A stretch of 10,615 bases of DNA from CAZJCK01 sp964544635 (GCA_964544635.1 CAZJCK010000092.1:1-10615); one strand, 5' to 3'. Positions 1 to 5,155 are shown, counted from the stretch's first letter. The notes: generated by a model not told the origin, from the letters alone. Translations and numbers: made by a program.

Positions 1-42
1 CGCCTGCGCGAGGACGACGTGGTGGGGCGGTCCGTCTGCTGA
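1..42 (+). CDS. C-terminal end of an unidentified upstream gene (partial)
   Basis: The first 13 codons read through in frame 1 (RLREDDVVGRSVC) to a TGA at 40-42. The stretch is GC-rich like the housekeeping genes of the window and unlike the AT-richer gene that follows, so it is probably the end of a real upstream gene. Thirteen residues are too few to identify a family. It ends 15 nt before the left copy of the inverted repeat, so it would lie just outside that block. It could also be a chance open stretch. Confidence 0.35.
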   Translation, partial: RLREDDVVGRSVC

Positions 43-56
43 GATCGTAGAATAGT

Positions 57-83
57 TCGCAGGTCAGGTTGCTTGTCAATCTG
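57..83. repeat. Left arm of a 27-bp inverted repeat flanking the 140-754 gene
   Basis: Positions 57-83 match the reverse complement of 863-889 at 25 of 27 positions; the differences fall at 73 and 80. The arm begins TCGCAGGTCAGGTTGC and, read on the minus strand, contains TTGACA (74-79) facing away from the enclosed gene. Similarity stops abruptly outside 57 and 889. I see no direct target duplication next to the outer ends (51-56 versus 890-895). The pair may be terminal inverted repeats of a small mobile unit, or two copies of a dispersed repeat or operator. Confidence 0.75.
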
Positions 84-133
84 ACAACTTCGATATTGCT
101 TGCAACACGTCAGGACCACAAGGGTCCTGACCT
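61..133. repeat. Short palindromic element with 8-bp ends, MITE/REP-like
   Basis: The stretch starts with AGGTCAGG (61-68) and ends with its reverse complement CCTGACCT (126-133). Inside are two hairpins: TTGTCA/TGACAA (73-78 with 82-87, 3-nt loop) and GTCAGGACC/GGTCCTGAC (109-117 with 123-131, 5-nt loop). The second stem lies 9 nt past the stop codon of the minus-strand gene and could stop transcription of it, but no T-run follows on that strand. Such a density of nested inverted repeats suggests an interspersed repeat. Only a genome-wide copy count would settle this. Confidence 0.45.
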
Positions 134-139
134 ATGATA

Positions 140-754
140 CTACATTCCCTTTATCTCCTTACCGTATATCCACAGAAACTTGTCGAGTCGCTTGAAACTT
201 ACACCCGACAGATCGAAGCATTCCCGAAACACGCTCAGAATCTCCTTGTAGCGGGGGTAGACCTTCAATTCGTTCCGACGGAAGTCTGCAAAATTATACT
301 GAAGATTCAATTGCCAGAGTAGGTCGGCTACGTAGGTATCGTAAATAGGAAATGCCTCCTGGTTGTGCCAACTGCAGTACTTGGTGGCGAAAGAGTAGAA
401 GTACTTACGTTTGCCGCCAACTTCAACATTTCCAATATCCGATACCAGCGTAGCATCGCCGTCAGTCAGTCGATGATCTACATCCAAGTGCTGGATGTGC
501 TCTGCAACTGCCATAGTGGCATAGATCTGTGTGCTGTACAGACTATTGATCGTGCACACCTTCAATAGTACTTCATCGAGGCTGGTATTGAGAGGGAATT
601 TCCCGATCAGCTTGATGATCGCATTGTCGGCCATGCCGTACCGTGGATCGGCAGCAAATCGCGAGTAATAGTGCTCGACGAGCTCGCGCGTCGGTCGCTG
701 AAGATCGCCACCCTTCATGCCCACAGCATACTGCTTTATGCCGATAGACCGCAA
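140..754 (-). CDS. Accessory protein of unknown function, possibly OGG-like/HhH fold
   Basis: A 204-residue frame in the best reading starts at a TTG (752-754), directly preceded by an in-frame TGA. An ATG at 716-718 (codon 13) is an alternative start; neither has a convincing SD. I see no signal peptide or membrane segment. The most family-like part is residues ~113-140, with YSFATKYCSWHN followed by PIYD and then YNFADFRRNELKVYPRYKEI. The pattern FA(S/T)K-x-C/L-x-[F/W]H-x-(9-10)-PIYD recalls OGG-like helix-hairpin-helix DNA glycosylase-related proteins. This is recalled similarity, not a search result, and the function is undetermined. Two 60-nt lines counted inside it are 47-50% GC against about 58% in a line of the next gene. 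It is alone on its strand and enclosed by a 27-bp inverted repeat, so it looks like an acquired accessory gene. Confidence 0.7.
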   Translation of the reverse strand: MRSIGIKQYAVGMKGGDLQRPTRELVEHYYSRFAADPRYGMADNAIIKLIGKFPLNTSLDEVLLKVCTINSLYSTQIYATMAVAEHIQHLDVDHRLTDGDATLVSDIGNVEVGGKRKYFYSFATKYCSWHNQEAFPIYDTYVADLLWQLNLQYNFADFRRNELKVYPRYKEILSVFRECFDLSGVSFKRLDKFLWIYGKEIKGM

Positions 755-862
755 TCAAAAACAGCCCCATCCTCGTGCGCGGCCACCCTCCCGCTTTGCC
801 CGTTCTTGTTACAAGCCGTTTACAATGCCCAACCAACTGCATATACTACCACCAAACCGCGC

Positions 863-889
863 CAGGTTGACATGCAACCTGACCTGCGA
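863..889. repeat. Right arm of the 27-bp inverted repeat; contains a 7-bp palindrome
   Basis: This is the inverted copy of 57-83 (25 of 27 identical). It contains CAGGTTG (863-869) and CAACCTG (875-881) around a 5-nt centre, a perfect 7-bp inverted repeat; the left copy has one mismatch in that palindrome. The arm ends exactly where the -10 box of the aldo/keto reductase promoter begins and contains that promoter's -35 box. It could therefore act as an operator, or as an outward-reading insertion-element end that built a hybrid promoter. Confidence 0.75.
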
Positions 890-895
890 TATACC
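867..895 (+). promoter_or_regulatory. Sigma70-type promoter of the aldo/keto reductase gene
   Basis: A perfect -35 TTGACA (867-872), a 17-nt spacer and a -10 TATACC (890-895, 4 of 6) point to transcription starting near 902. The leader would be only about 14 nt and hold little more than the SD AAAGGA (903-908). The -35 box lies inside the palindrome CAGGTTG/CAACCTG (863-881), a position where a bound repressor would block RNA polymerase. Confidence 0.7.
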
Positions 896-915
896 CCCCA
901 CGAAAGGACCCGCTT

Positions 916-1959
916 ATGCGATACAAACTCCTCGGCAAATCCGGGCTCCGCGTCTCGGAACTCTGCCTCGGTACCATGACCTTCGGCACCGAATGGGGCT
1001 GGGGCTCCGACAAAAAGCAGTCGCGCCAGGTCTTCGACGCCTTCGTCGAGGCCGGCGGCAATTTCATCGACACCGCCAATCGCTACACCGAAGGCACCTC
1101 GGAGAAATACGTCGGCGAATTCATCAAGGAGATCCGAGAAAAAATCGTGCTGGCCACCAAGTACACCCTCTACATGGATCACGGCGACCCCAACTCGGCC
1201 GGCAACTCGCGCAAGAATATGATGCAGGCGGTCGAACGGTCACTCCAGCGCCTGGGCACCGACTACATCGACCTGTACTGGGTGCATGCCTGGGACCAGA
1301 TGACGCCGATCGACGAAGTGCTGCGCGGCCTCGACGATTTGGTATCGTCGGGCAAGGTCCTCTATATCGGTATCTCCGACACCCCCGCCTGGATTGTCTC
1401 GGCCGCCAATGTGATGGCCGAGCTGCGCGGCTGGGCGCGTTTTGTCGGCCTGCAGATCGAATACAGCCTGATCGAGCGGACGGTCGAGCGCGATCTCTTG
1501 CCGATGGCGCGTGCGTTCGACATGGCCGTCACACCGTGGGGGGCGATCGGCGGCGGCGTGCTGACCGGCAAATACAACAAAGAGCACAAGAAAGAGTCCG
1601 ACACAAAGCGCTACAGCGAGGATGACCCGCCCACCCGCATGTCGGAGGCAAACCTCAAGATCGCCGAAGAGGTGGTGAAGGTGGCCGACGAACTCGAAGT
1701 CTCACCGGCGCAGGTAGCGATCAACTGGGTGCGGCAGAAGAACCAGCTGATCATTCCGATCATCGGCGCCCGCACACCGGAGCACGTCCGAGACAATATC
1801 GGTTGCCTTGATAACCCGTTGCCGGACGGCAAGATCGCTCAGCTGGATCAGGTCAGCGCGATCGAGCCGGGATTCCCGCACGATTTCCTGACGCGCGACT
1901 ATATCCGCAACCTGGTGTTTGGCGGCACCTACGACAAAATCGACAACCATCGGGCATAG
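916..1959 (+). CDS. Aldo/keto reductase family oxidoreductase
   Basis: A 347-residue cytosolic NAD(P)H-dependent oxidoreductase with the (beta/alpha)8 AKR fold. The opening MRYKLLGKSGLRVSELCLGT is the standard AKR start. The catalytic tetrad is present: Asp52 and Tyr57 in the IDTANRY region, Lys82 in LATKY and His124 in YWVHAWD. The NFIDTANRYTEGTSE stretch and the late PIIGARTPEHVRDN cofactor-binding stretch also match the family. Length is normal for AKR proteins of this size class (about 320-350). The ATG follows SD AAAGGA at 7 nt. It is monocistronic, with its own promoter (867-895) and terminator (1987-2021). Typical substrates are aldehydes, ketones or sugar carbonyls; the actual one cannot be read from the sequence. 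The function is generic and unrelated to the downstream translation operon. Confidence 0.95.
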   Translation: MRYKLLGKSGLRVSELCLGTMTFGTEWGWGSDKKQSRQVFDAFVEAGGNFIDTANRYTEGTSEKYVGEFIKEIREKIVLATKYTLYMDHGDPNSAGNSRKNMMQAVERSLQRLGTDYIDLYWVHAWDQMTPIDEVLRGLDDLVSSGKVLYIGISDTPAWIVSAANVMAELRGWARFVGLQIEYSLIERTVERDLLPMARAFDMAVTPWGAIGGGVLTGKYNKEHKKESDTKRYSEDDPPTRMSEANLKIAEEVVKVADELEVSPAQVAINWVRQKNQLIIPIIGARTPEHVRDNIGCLDNPLPDGKIAQLDQVSAIEPGFPHDFLTRDYIRNLVFGGTYDKIDNHRA

Positions 1960-1986
1960 TGCGTCAAATTGCCGGCAAAATGAAAA

Positions 1987-2021
1987 TGCCCCGGAGACAA
2001 ATGTCTCCGGGGCACCTTTTT
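1987..2021. terminator. Strong bidirectional intrinsic terminator
   Basis: A perfect 12-bp stem, TGCCCCGGAGAC (1987-1998) with GTCTCCGGGGCA (2003-2014), closes a 4-nt loop. On the + strand it is followed by CC and TTTTT (2017-2021), ending the aldo/keto reductase transcript. On the minus strand it is followed by TTTT (positions 1986-1983) and a further T-rich run, and would end the small-peptide transcript that stops at 2038. It is shared by two convergent units. Confidence 0.93.
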
Positions 2022-2037
2022 GGAGGTTGCTGCTAAA

Positions 2038-2136
2038 TCAGCCACCGAAGAACTGGTGTAACCAGAGCAGCCAGCCCGGGGCGTCGCCGCCGAACAGGAC
2101 GGCGCAGAGCCAGTCATGGAGAACCATAAACCACAT
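2038..2136 (-). CDS. 32-residue hydrophobic, Trp-rich small protein
   Basis: The ATG (2134-2136) is preceded by a near-perfect SD GGGAGGT (2142-2148) at 5 nt, and the stop is TGA at 2038-2040. The peptide begins MWFMVLHDWLCAVLF, has a central GGDAP turn and ends WLLWLHQFFGG. It has four Trp, four Phe, one Cys and only two acidic residues, so it should insert in or lie on a membrane as one or two short hydrophobic segments. It has its own promoter (2204-2231) and the terminator at 1987-2021, giving a stand-alone transcript of about 200 nt. I do not recognise the family. Candidates are a small membrane regulator, a type I toxin-like peptide, or a leader-like peptide. The SD, promoter and terminator together make a chance frame unlikely, but expression is unproven. 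Confidence 0.62.
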   Translation of the reverse strand: MWFMVLHDWLCAVLFGGDAPGWLLWLHQFFGG

Positions 2137-2143
2137 GTGTTAC

Positions 2144-2159
2144 CTCCCAGCGCGGGGAG
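2144..2159 (-). promoter_or_regulatory. SD-masking hairpin in the leader of the small peptide
   Basis: In the minus-strand transcript, CTCCC (plus-strand 2155-2159) can pair with GGGAG (2144-2148) across a 6-nt loop. GGGAG is the core of the SD of the 32-residue gene, so the fold would hide the ribosome site. The same leader carries a 14-codon frame (2140-2184, beginning MFSFNHARS) whose TAA ends 3 nt before the peptide ATG. It has no SD of its own and may be coincidental. Confidence 0.35.
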
Positions 2160-2203
2160 AGCGTGCGTGGTTAAAAGAAAACATGGGCTAATCAGTACAC
2201 GTT

Positions 2204-2231
2204 AGTATAGTGCATTTTCCGGCCGTTGCAA
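2204..2231 (-). promoter_or_regulatory. Sigma70-type promoter of the 32-residue gene
   Basis: Read on the minus strand: -35 TTGCAA (2231-2226, 4 of 6), a 16-nt spacer, then -10 TATACT (2209-2204, 5 of 6). Transcription would start near 2197, giving a leader of about 60 nt. Confidence 0.55.
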
Positions 2232-2262
2232 GCAATTTCCAGGCACGAACGGCCCGGCTGGA

Positions 2263-2274
2263 GGTCAATTGACC
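2263..2274. promoter_or_regulatory. 12-bp perfect palindrome, candidate operator
   Basis: GGTCAATTGACC reads the same on both strands. It lies 44 nt upstream of the ffh -35 box and about 31 nt behind the small-peptide -35 box, between two divergent promoters, where a dimeric regulator could affect either. The binding protein is unknown. Confidence 0.35.
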
Positions 2275-2304
2275 GCTTCGGCCCTATTTTTCAGCCCAAG
2301 TCAA

Positions 2305-2313
2305 TGTGGATAA
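2305..2313 (-). promoter_or_regulatory. Single perfect DnaA-box sequence
   Basis: The minus strand reads TTATCCACA, the exact DnaA-box consensus, 5 nt upstream of the -35 box of the ffh promoter. I see no cluster of boxes, AT-rich unwinding element or dnaA/dnaN nearby, so it is not an origin. It may be chance: roughly one exact hit per dozen windows of this size, counting both strands. Confidence 0.3.
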
Positions 2314-2318
2314 ACCGC

Positions 2319-2346
2319 TTGCCATGCAAACATATTTCTGTATATT
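2319..2346 (+). promoter_or_regulatory. Sigma70-type promoter of the ffh-rplS operon
   Basis: -35 TTGCCA (2319-2324, 5 of 6), a 16-nt spacer and -10 TATATT (2341-2346, 5 of 6). The start would be near 2353, leaving a leader of about 100 nt before ffh. This is the only good promoter I see for the six-gene operon. Confidence 0.65.
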
Positions 2347-2409
2347 TGGGGACTTTGCGCGGATCGCTCGGCTGTCCGAACGGTCCGGTATGCCTTTTTG
2401 TTAACGGAT

Positions 2410-2440
2410 GCGTGGTTACCGTGAGTGACCGCGCCATTTT
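2410..2440 (+). promoter_or_regulatory. Terminator-like stem-loop in the ffh leader
   Basis: GCGTGGTTAC (2410-2419) pairs with GTGACCGCGC (2425-2434) over all 10 positions, with two G-U pairs and a 5-nt loop, then CATTTT. It sits 22 nt before the ffh ATG, and no SD is visible in between. It could attenuate the operon, end a roughly 90-nt leader RNA, or control ffh translation. The T-run is short, so termination would be partial at best. Confidence 0.45.
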
Positions 2441-2456
2441 GTCTGTGGTAAATTAG

Positions 2457-3779
2457 ATGTTTGGAAACCTGCAGGATAAGCTCGAATCAGTCTTCAAAAC
2501 GCTACGCGGCGCCGGAAAACTGAGCGAGAAAAATATTAAGGACTCGATGCGCGAGGTCCGCCAGGCACTTTTGGAGGCCGACGTTAACTACAAGGTCGCC
2601 AAGCGCTTCGTGAAGGCGGTCGAGGAAAAAGCGGTCGGCGCCGAGGTGCTGTCGTCGATCGAGCCGGGCCAGCAGGTGATCAAGATTGTTCACGACGAGC
2701 TGATCCAACTGCTCGGCGGCAAGAATGAACCGCTCACGCCGGTCGATCATCAACCAACCGTGTTCATGATCTGCGGCCTGCAAGGCTCCGGTAAGACCAC
2801 CCTGACCTCGAAGATTGCGCTCATGCACAAGCGCAAGAACAAGAAGGTGCTGATGGTGGCGGCCGATATCTATCGTCCCGCCGCGGTGCATCAGCTCAAG
2901 GTGCTGGCGGATCAGATCGATGTCGAGCATTTTTCACTCGACGGTAAGCAACCGCCGGAAATCTGCGAACAGGCGGTCAAGTACGCCGAAAAGAACTTCA
3001 TCGACCTGGTGGTGCTCGACACCGCCGGACGGATGCATATCGACAATCAGCTCATGGCCGAGCTGGAAGAGGTCAAGAGCCGCGTCACGCTCCACGAGAT
3101 ACTGCTGGTGGCCGACGCCATGACCGGGCAGGATGCCGTCAATGTCGCCAGGGAATTCAACGAACGCCTTGGTTTGACCGGCGTCGCGCTGTCCAAGCTC
3201 GACGGTGATGCCCGCGGCGGCGCCGCGCTCTCGATTCGCGAAGTGACCGGCTGCCCGATCAAGCTGGCCTCGATCGGCGAGAAACCGTCCGACCTCGAGC
3301 CCTTCCATCCCGACCGTATGGCGTCGCGTATTCTGGGGATGGGCGATGTCGTCACCCTCGTCGAAAAAGCGCAGGAATCGATCGACGAGCAGCAGGCGGC
3401 AAAAATGCAGGAAAAGCTGCTCAAGGCCAAGTTCGATTTCGAGGACTTCCTCGAACAGATGGCGCAGCTAAAAAAAATGGGGCCGCTCGAGTCTCTTCTC
3501 GAGATGGTACCCGGTATGGGCAAGGCCCTCAAGGGCGTGCAACTCAATGAGAAAGATATGGAGCGGACGGTTGCGATTATCAAGTCGATGACACAGCAGG
3601 AACGTCGCAACCCGAATATCATCGACGGTTCACGCAAGAAGCGCATTGCCGCCGGCTCGGGTAATTCGGTCCAGTCGGTTAATCAACTGCTCAAGCAGTT
3701 CTTCGCGATGCAGAAAATGTTCCAGTCGATGAACAAGAAGAAGCTCAAGGGTATTCCGAAAAACATGCTACCGTTTTAG
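2457..3779 (+). CDS. ffh: Signal recognition particle protein (SRP54 homologue)
   Basis: Ffh is the GTPase of the bacterial signal recognition particle. With SRP RNA it binds signal sequences emerging from the ribosome and docks with FtsY at the membrane. All parts are present in 440 residues, the usual length. The N domain (1-~95) includes the RQALLEADVNYKV helix. The G domain has GLQGSGKTT (107-115, P-loop), DTAGR (188-192), SKLDGDARGG (246-255) and the closing GEKPSDLEPFHPDRMASRILGMGD. The Met-rich M domain (~300-440) carries RRNPNIIDGSRKKRIAAGSG for RNA binding. It begins at ATG 2457 with no clear SD, after a stem-loop leader. It is first in the operon and followed after 23 nt by rpsP, a common bacterial arrangement. 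No SRP RNA gene is seen in the window. Confidence 0.98.
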   Translation: MFGNLQDKLESVFKTLRGAGKLSEKNIKDSMREVRQALLEADVNYKVAKRFVKAVEEKAVGAEVLSSIEPGQQVIKIVHDELIQLLGGKNEPLTPVDHQPTVFMICGLQGSGKTTLTSKIALMHKRKNKKVLMVAADIYRPAAVHQLKVLADQIDVEHFSLDGKQPPEICEQAVKYAEKNFIDLVVLDTAGRMHIDNQLMAELEEVKSRVTLHEILLVADAMTGQDAVNVAREFNERLGLTGVALSKLDGDARGGAALSIREVTGCPIKLASIGEKPSDLEPFHPDRMASRILGMGDVVTLVEKAQESIDEQQAAKMQEKLLKAKFDFEDFLEQMAQLKKMGPLESLLEMVPGMGKALKGVQLNEKDMERTVAIIKSMTQQERRNPNIIDGSRKKRIAAGSGNSVQSVNQLLKQFFAMQKMFQSMNKKKLKGIPKNMLPF

Positions 3780-3802
3780 ATAATCGTTAAGGAGGAAGTT
3801 CA

Positions 3803-4267
3803 TTGGCAGTACATGTACGCCTGCGCCGTATGGGCAAGAAGAAACAGCCGTTCTACCGTATCGTAGCGGCCGATTCGCGACGCGCCCGTAACGGTCGTTT
3901 TCTGGAGACGCTCGGGACCTACAACCCGATCGTGCAACCGGCGACGATTAATGTTGCTGAAGACAAACTGATCAAGTGGTTCGATCAGGGCGCCGAGCCG
4001 AGCGATACCGTTCGCACGCTCCTGTCCCAGATCGGCTTCATGGAGAAGTACACGAAGATGAAGGCGGGACAGGATGTGGCGTCGATGGAATTGAAAACAA
4101 CCATCGATGAGCGCAAGAAGCGGACCCGCAAGATCAAGAAGGCTGCCGTCGCAGCCGCCGAGGCAGCCCAGAAGGAACAGGAAGCTGGGGCCGCCAAACA
4201 AGACAAAGCACAGGGTGAAGAGACAGCAGGCACTGGGGAAGAACCGAAAGAAGAAAGCGCTGAGTAA
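3803..4267 (+). CDS. rpsP: Small ribosomal subunit protein bS16 with long C-terminal tail
   Basis: bS16 binds 16S rRNA early in 30S assembly. The start is TTG (3803), chosen because AAGGAGG (3789-3795) is spaced 7 nt before it and MAVHVRLRRMGKKKQPFYRI is the standard bS16 N-terminus. The core (residues 1-~82) contains ADSRRARNGRFLETLGTYNP and WFDQGAEPSDTVRTLLSQIGF. Usual length is 80-95; this protein has 154. The extra ~70 residues are Ala/Lys/Glu-rich and probably disordered, basic first (ERKKRTRKIKKAA) and then acidic (EEPKEESAE). bL19 of the same operon has a similar tail. It lies between ffh and khpA, and the stop is followed closely by the khpA leader. Confidence 0.97.
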   Translation: MAVHVRLRRMGKKKQPFYRIVAADSRRARNGRFLETLGTYNPIVQPATINVAEDKLIKWFDQGAEPSDTVRTLLSQIGFMEKYTKMKAGQDVASMELKTTIDERKKRTRKIKKAAVAAAEAAQKEQEAGAAKQDKAQGEETAGTGEEPKEESAE

Positions 4268-4363
4268 GACGACGTGAAACGTTTTTTGCAGATGTTCACC
4301 CAGTCCGATCTCGGCACAAAATCATCTGAAGAGATGATGATTCGTGGAGAAAGGAATGTGCCG

Positions 4364-4597
4364 GTGAGGGAGTATGTCGACAACATCGTCCGGGCGTTAG
4401 TTGATCATCCCGAGGACGTCGACGTTCGCGAGATAGCGGGCAGCCGCACCACCGTGTTCGAACTGCGGGTGGCGCCGGGCGATCTCGGCAAGGTAATAGG
4501 TAAACAGGGACAAACCGCCAAAGCCATTCGGACTTTGCTGGCCGCTGCGGCGGCACGGCAGGGCAAGCGGGCTGTCCTGGAGATACTGGAAGATTAA
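4364..4597 (+). CDS. khpA: KhpA-type single KH-domain RNA-binding protein
   Basis: KhpA (YlqC/YloQ-region type) is a small KH protein that binds RNA, usually with KhpB, and is regularly found between rpsP and rimM. The best start is GTG 4364, giving 77 residues beginning MREYVDNIVRALVDHPEDV. It has AAGGA (4351-4355) at 8 nt and matches the usual family start. GTG 4358 (79 residues) or GTG 4274 (107 residues) are also open, the last adding a 30-residue N-terminus unlike the family. The KH signature VIGKQG (44-49) is followed by TAKAIRTLLAAAAA and the typical end KRAVLEILED. The stretch 4268-4363 before it contains a 7-bp hairpin (4321-4338). It is followed after 7 nt by rimM. Confidence 0.9.
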   Translation: MREYVDNIVRALVDHPEDVDVREIAGSRTTVFELRVAPGDLGKVIGKQGQTAKAIRTLLAAAAARQGKRAVLEILED

Positions 4598-4604
4598 CAC
4601 CGCC

Positions 4605-5135
4605 ATGGCAACACAGGAACATGTCATCATCGGACGGCTGGGTAAGTCGCGCGGAACCGACGGCGCCATCTGGGTGTCGCCGGCCACCGACTATCCCGAG
4701 CGGTTTCTGGACATGAAGACTGTGCTGGTGAAAGGCCGCGACGGCTGGGAAACGTGGGAGATCGCCGGCGCCGAACTGATCGGCGATCGCCCGGTCCTCC
4801 GGTTTGCGCATATCCGCAGCCGGGAGGAAGCCCGACGGTATGTCAACCGCGACCTCGCCGTCATGCGCAGCGAGGTCGTCGACCTGCCCGACGATACCTT
4901 CTACGTGTTCGACCTGGTCGACTCGGAGGTGATCGACGAGCAGTCGGGCGACCTGATTGGCACGCTGACCGACGTCGAGCCGTATCCGGCCAACGACGTC
5001 TACGTGGTCACCGACCGCCGTGGCAATATCCACCGCCTGCCGGCGGTAAAACAGTTTATCCGGCGGGTCGATATCGCCCACAAACGTGTGCTCGTCGACC
5101 GCCGTGGCTTTGATGAAGAAGCCTTGCTTCACTGA
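4605..5135 (+). CDS. rimM: 16S rRNA-processing/ribosome maturation factor RimM
   Basis: RimM binds uS19 in the 30S head and assists late 30S maturation. The 176-residue protein has the two expected domains. The N-terminal beta-barrel (~5-88) has IIGRLGKSRGTDGAIWVSPATDYPERF and a YVNRDLAV motif. The C-terminal PRC-barrel (~95-172) has LPDDTFYVFDLVDSEVI, YPANDVYVVTDRRGN and an LPAVKQFI-RRVDI ending. In the first motif SRGTDG replaces the common HGLKGE/HGIRGE, a mild divergence. The ATG at 4605 lies 7 nt after khpA with only a weak GGAAGA upstream, so translation may be coupled. trmD follows after 20 nt, the usual RimM-TrmD pairing. Confidence 0.96.
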   Translation: MATQEHVIIGRLGKSRGTDGAIWVSPATDYPERFLDMKTVLVKGRDGWETWEIAGAELIGDRPVLRFAHIRSREEARRYVNRDLAVMRSEVVDLPDDTFYVFDLVDSEVIDEQSGDLIGTLTDVEPYPANDVYVVTDRRGNIHRLPAVKQFIRRVDIAHKRVLVDRRGFDEEALLH

Positions 5136-5155
5136 GCCGACAACCGATCGAGCGA

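Larger units (their letters stand above)
2137..2456. other. 320-nt regulatory interval between two divergent units
   Basis: I see no credible gene here. A 76-codon + strand frame (2226-2456) begins with TTG, lacks an SD and resembles nothing I know. The stretch holds the leader and promoter of the minus-strand small peptide (2137-2231), the palindrome GGTCAATTGACC (2263-2274), an exact DnaA box (2305-2313), the ffh promoter (2319-2346) and a stem-loop (2410-2434) before ffh. An imperfect pair GGCCGTT/AACGGCC (2221-2227 with 2248-2254) overlaps the small-peptide -35 box. Confidence 0.6.

Noticed and set aside
717..1625. 302-codon + strand frame overlapping the aldo/keto reductase
   Set aside because: The product is Arg/His/Pro-rich low-complexity, typical of a shifted frame. 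The reductase frame carries all catalytic residues.
1919..2191. 90-codon + strand frame after the aldo/keto reductase
   Set aside because: It begins inside the reductase gene, runs through the strong terminator and is antisense to the better supported 32-residue gene.
2263..2313. Replication origin signal (DnaA box)
   Set aside because: Only one exact box is present, with no cluster, unwinding element or dnaA/dnaN neighbourhood.
2347..2441. SRP (4.5S-type) RNA upstream of ffh
   Set aside because: The position and size would fit, but I could not find the conserved GGAAGCAGC-type apical loop or the long helix of SRP RNA.
2226..2456. 76-codon + strand frame directly abutting ffh
   Set aside because: It starts with TTG without an SD, crosses two promoters, a DnaA box and a hairpin, and has no recognisable protein character.
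4296..5132. 278-codon minus-strand frame opposite khpA and rimM
   Set aside because: This is a mirror frame of GC-rich coding DNA. The + strand genes are certain family members and the antisense product resembles nothing.
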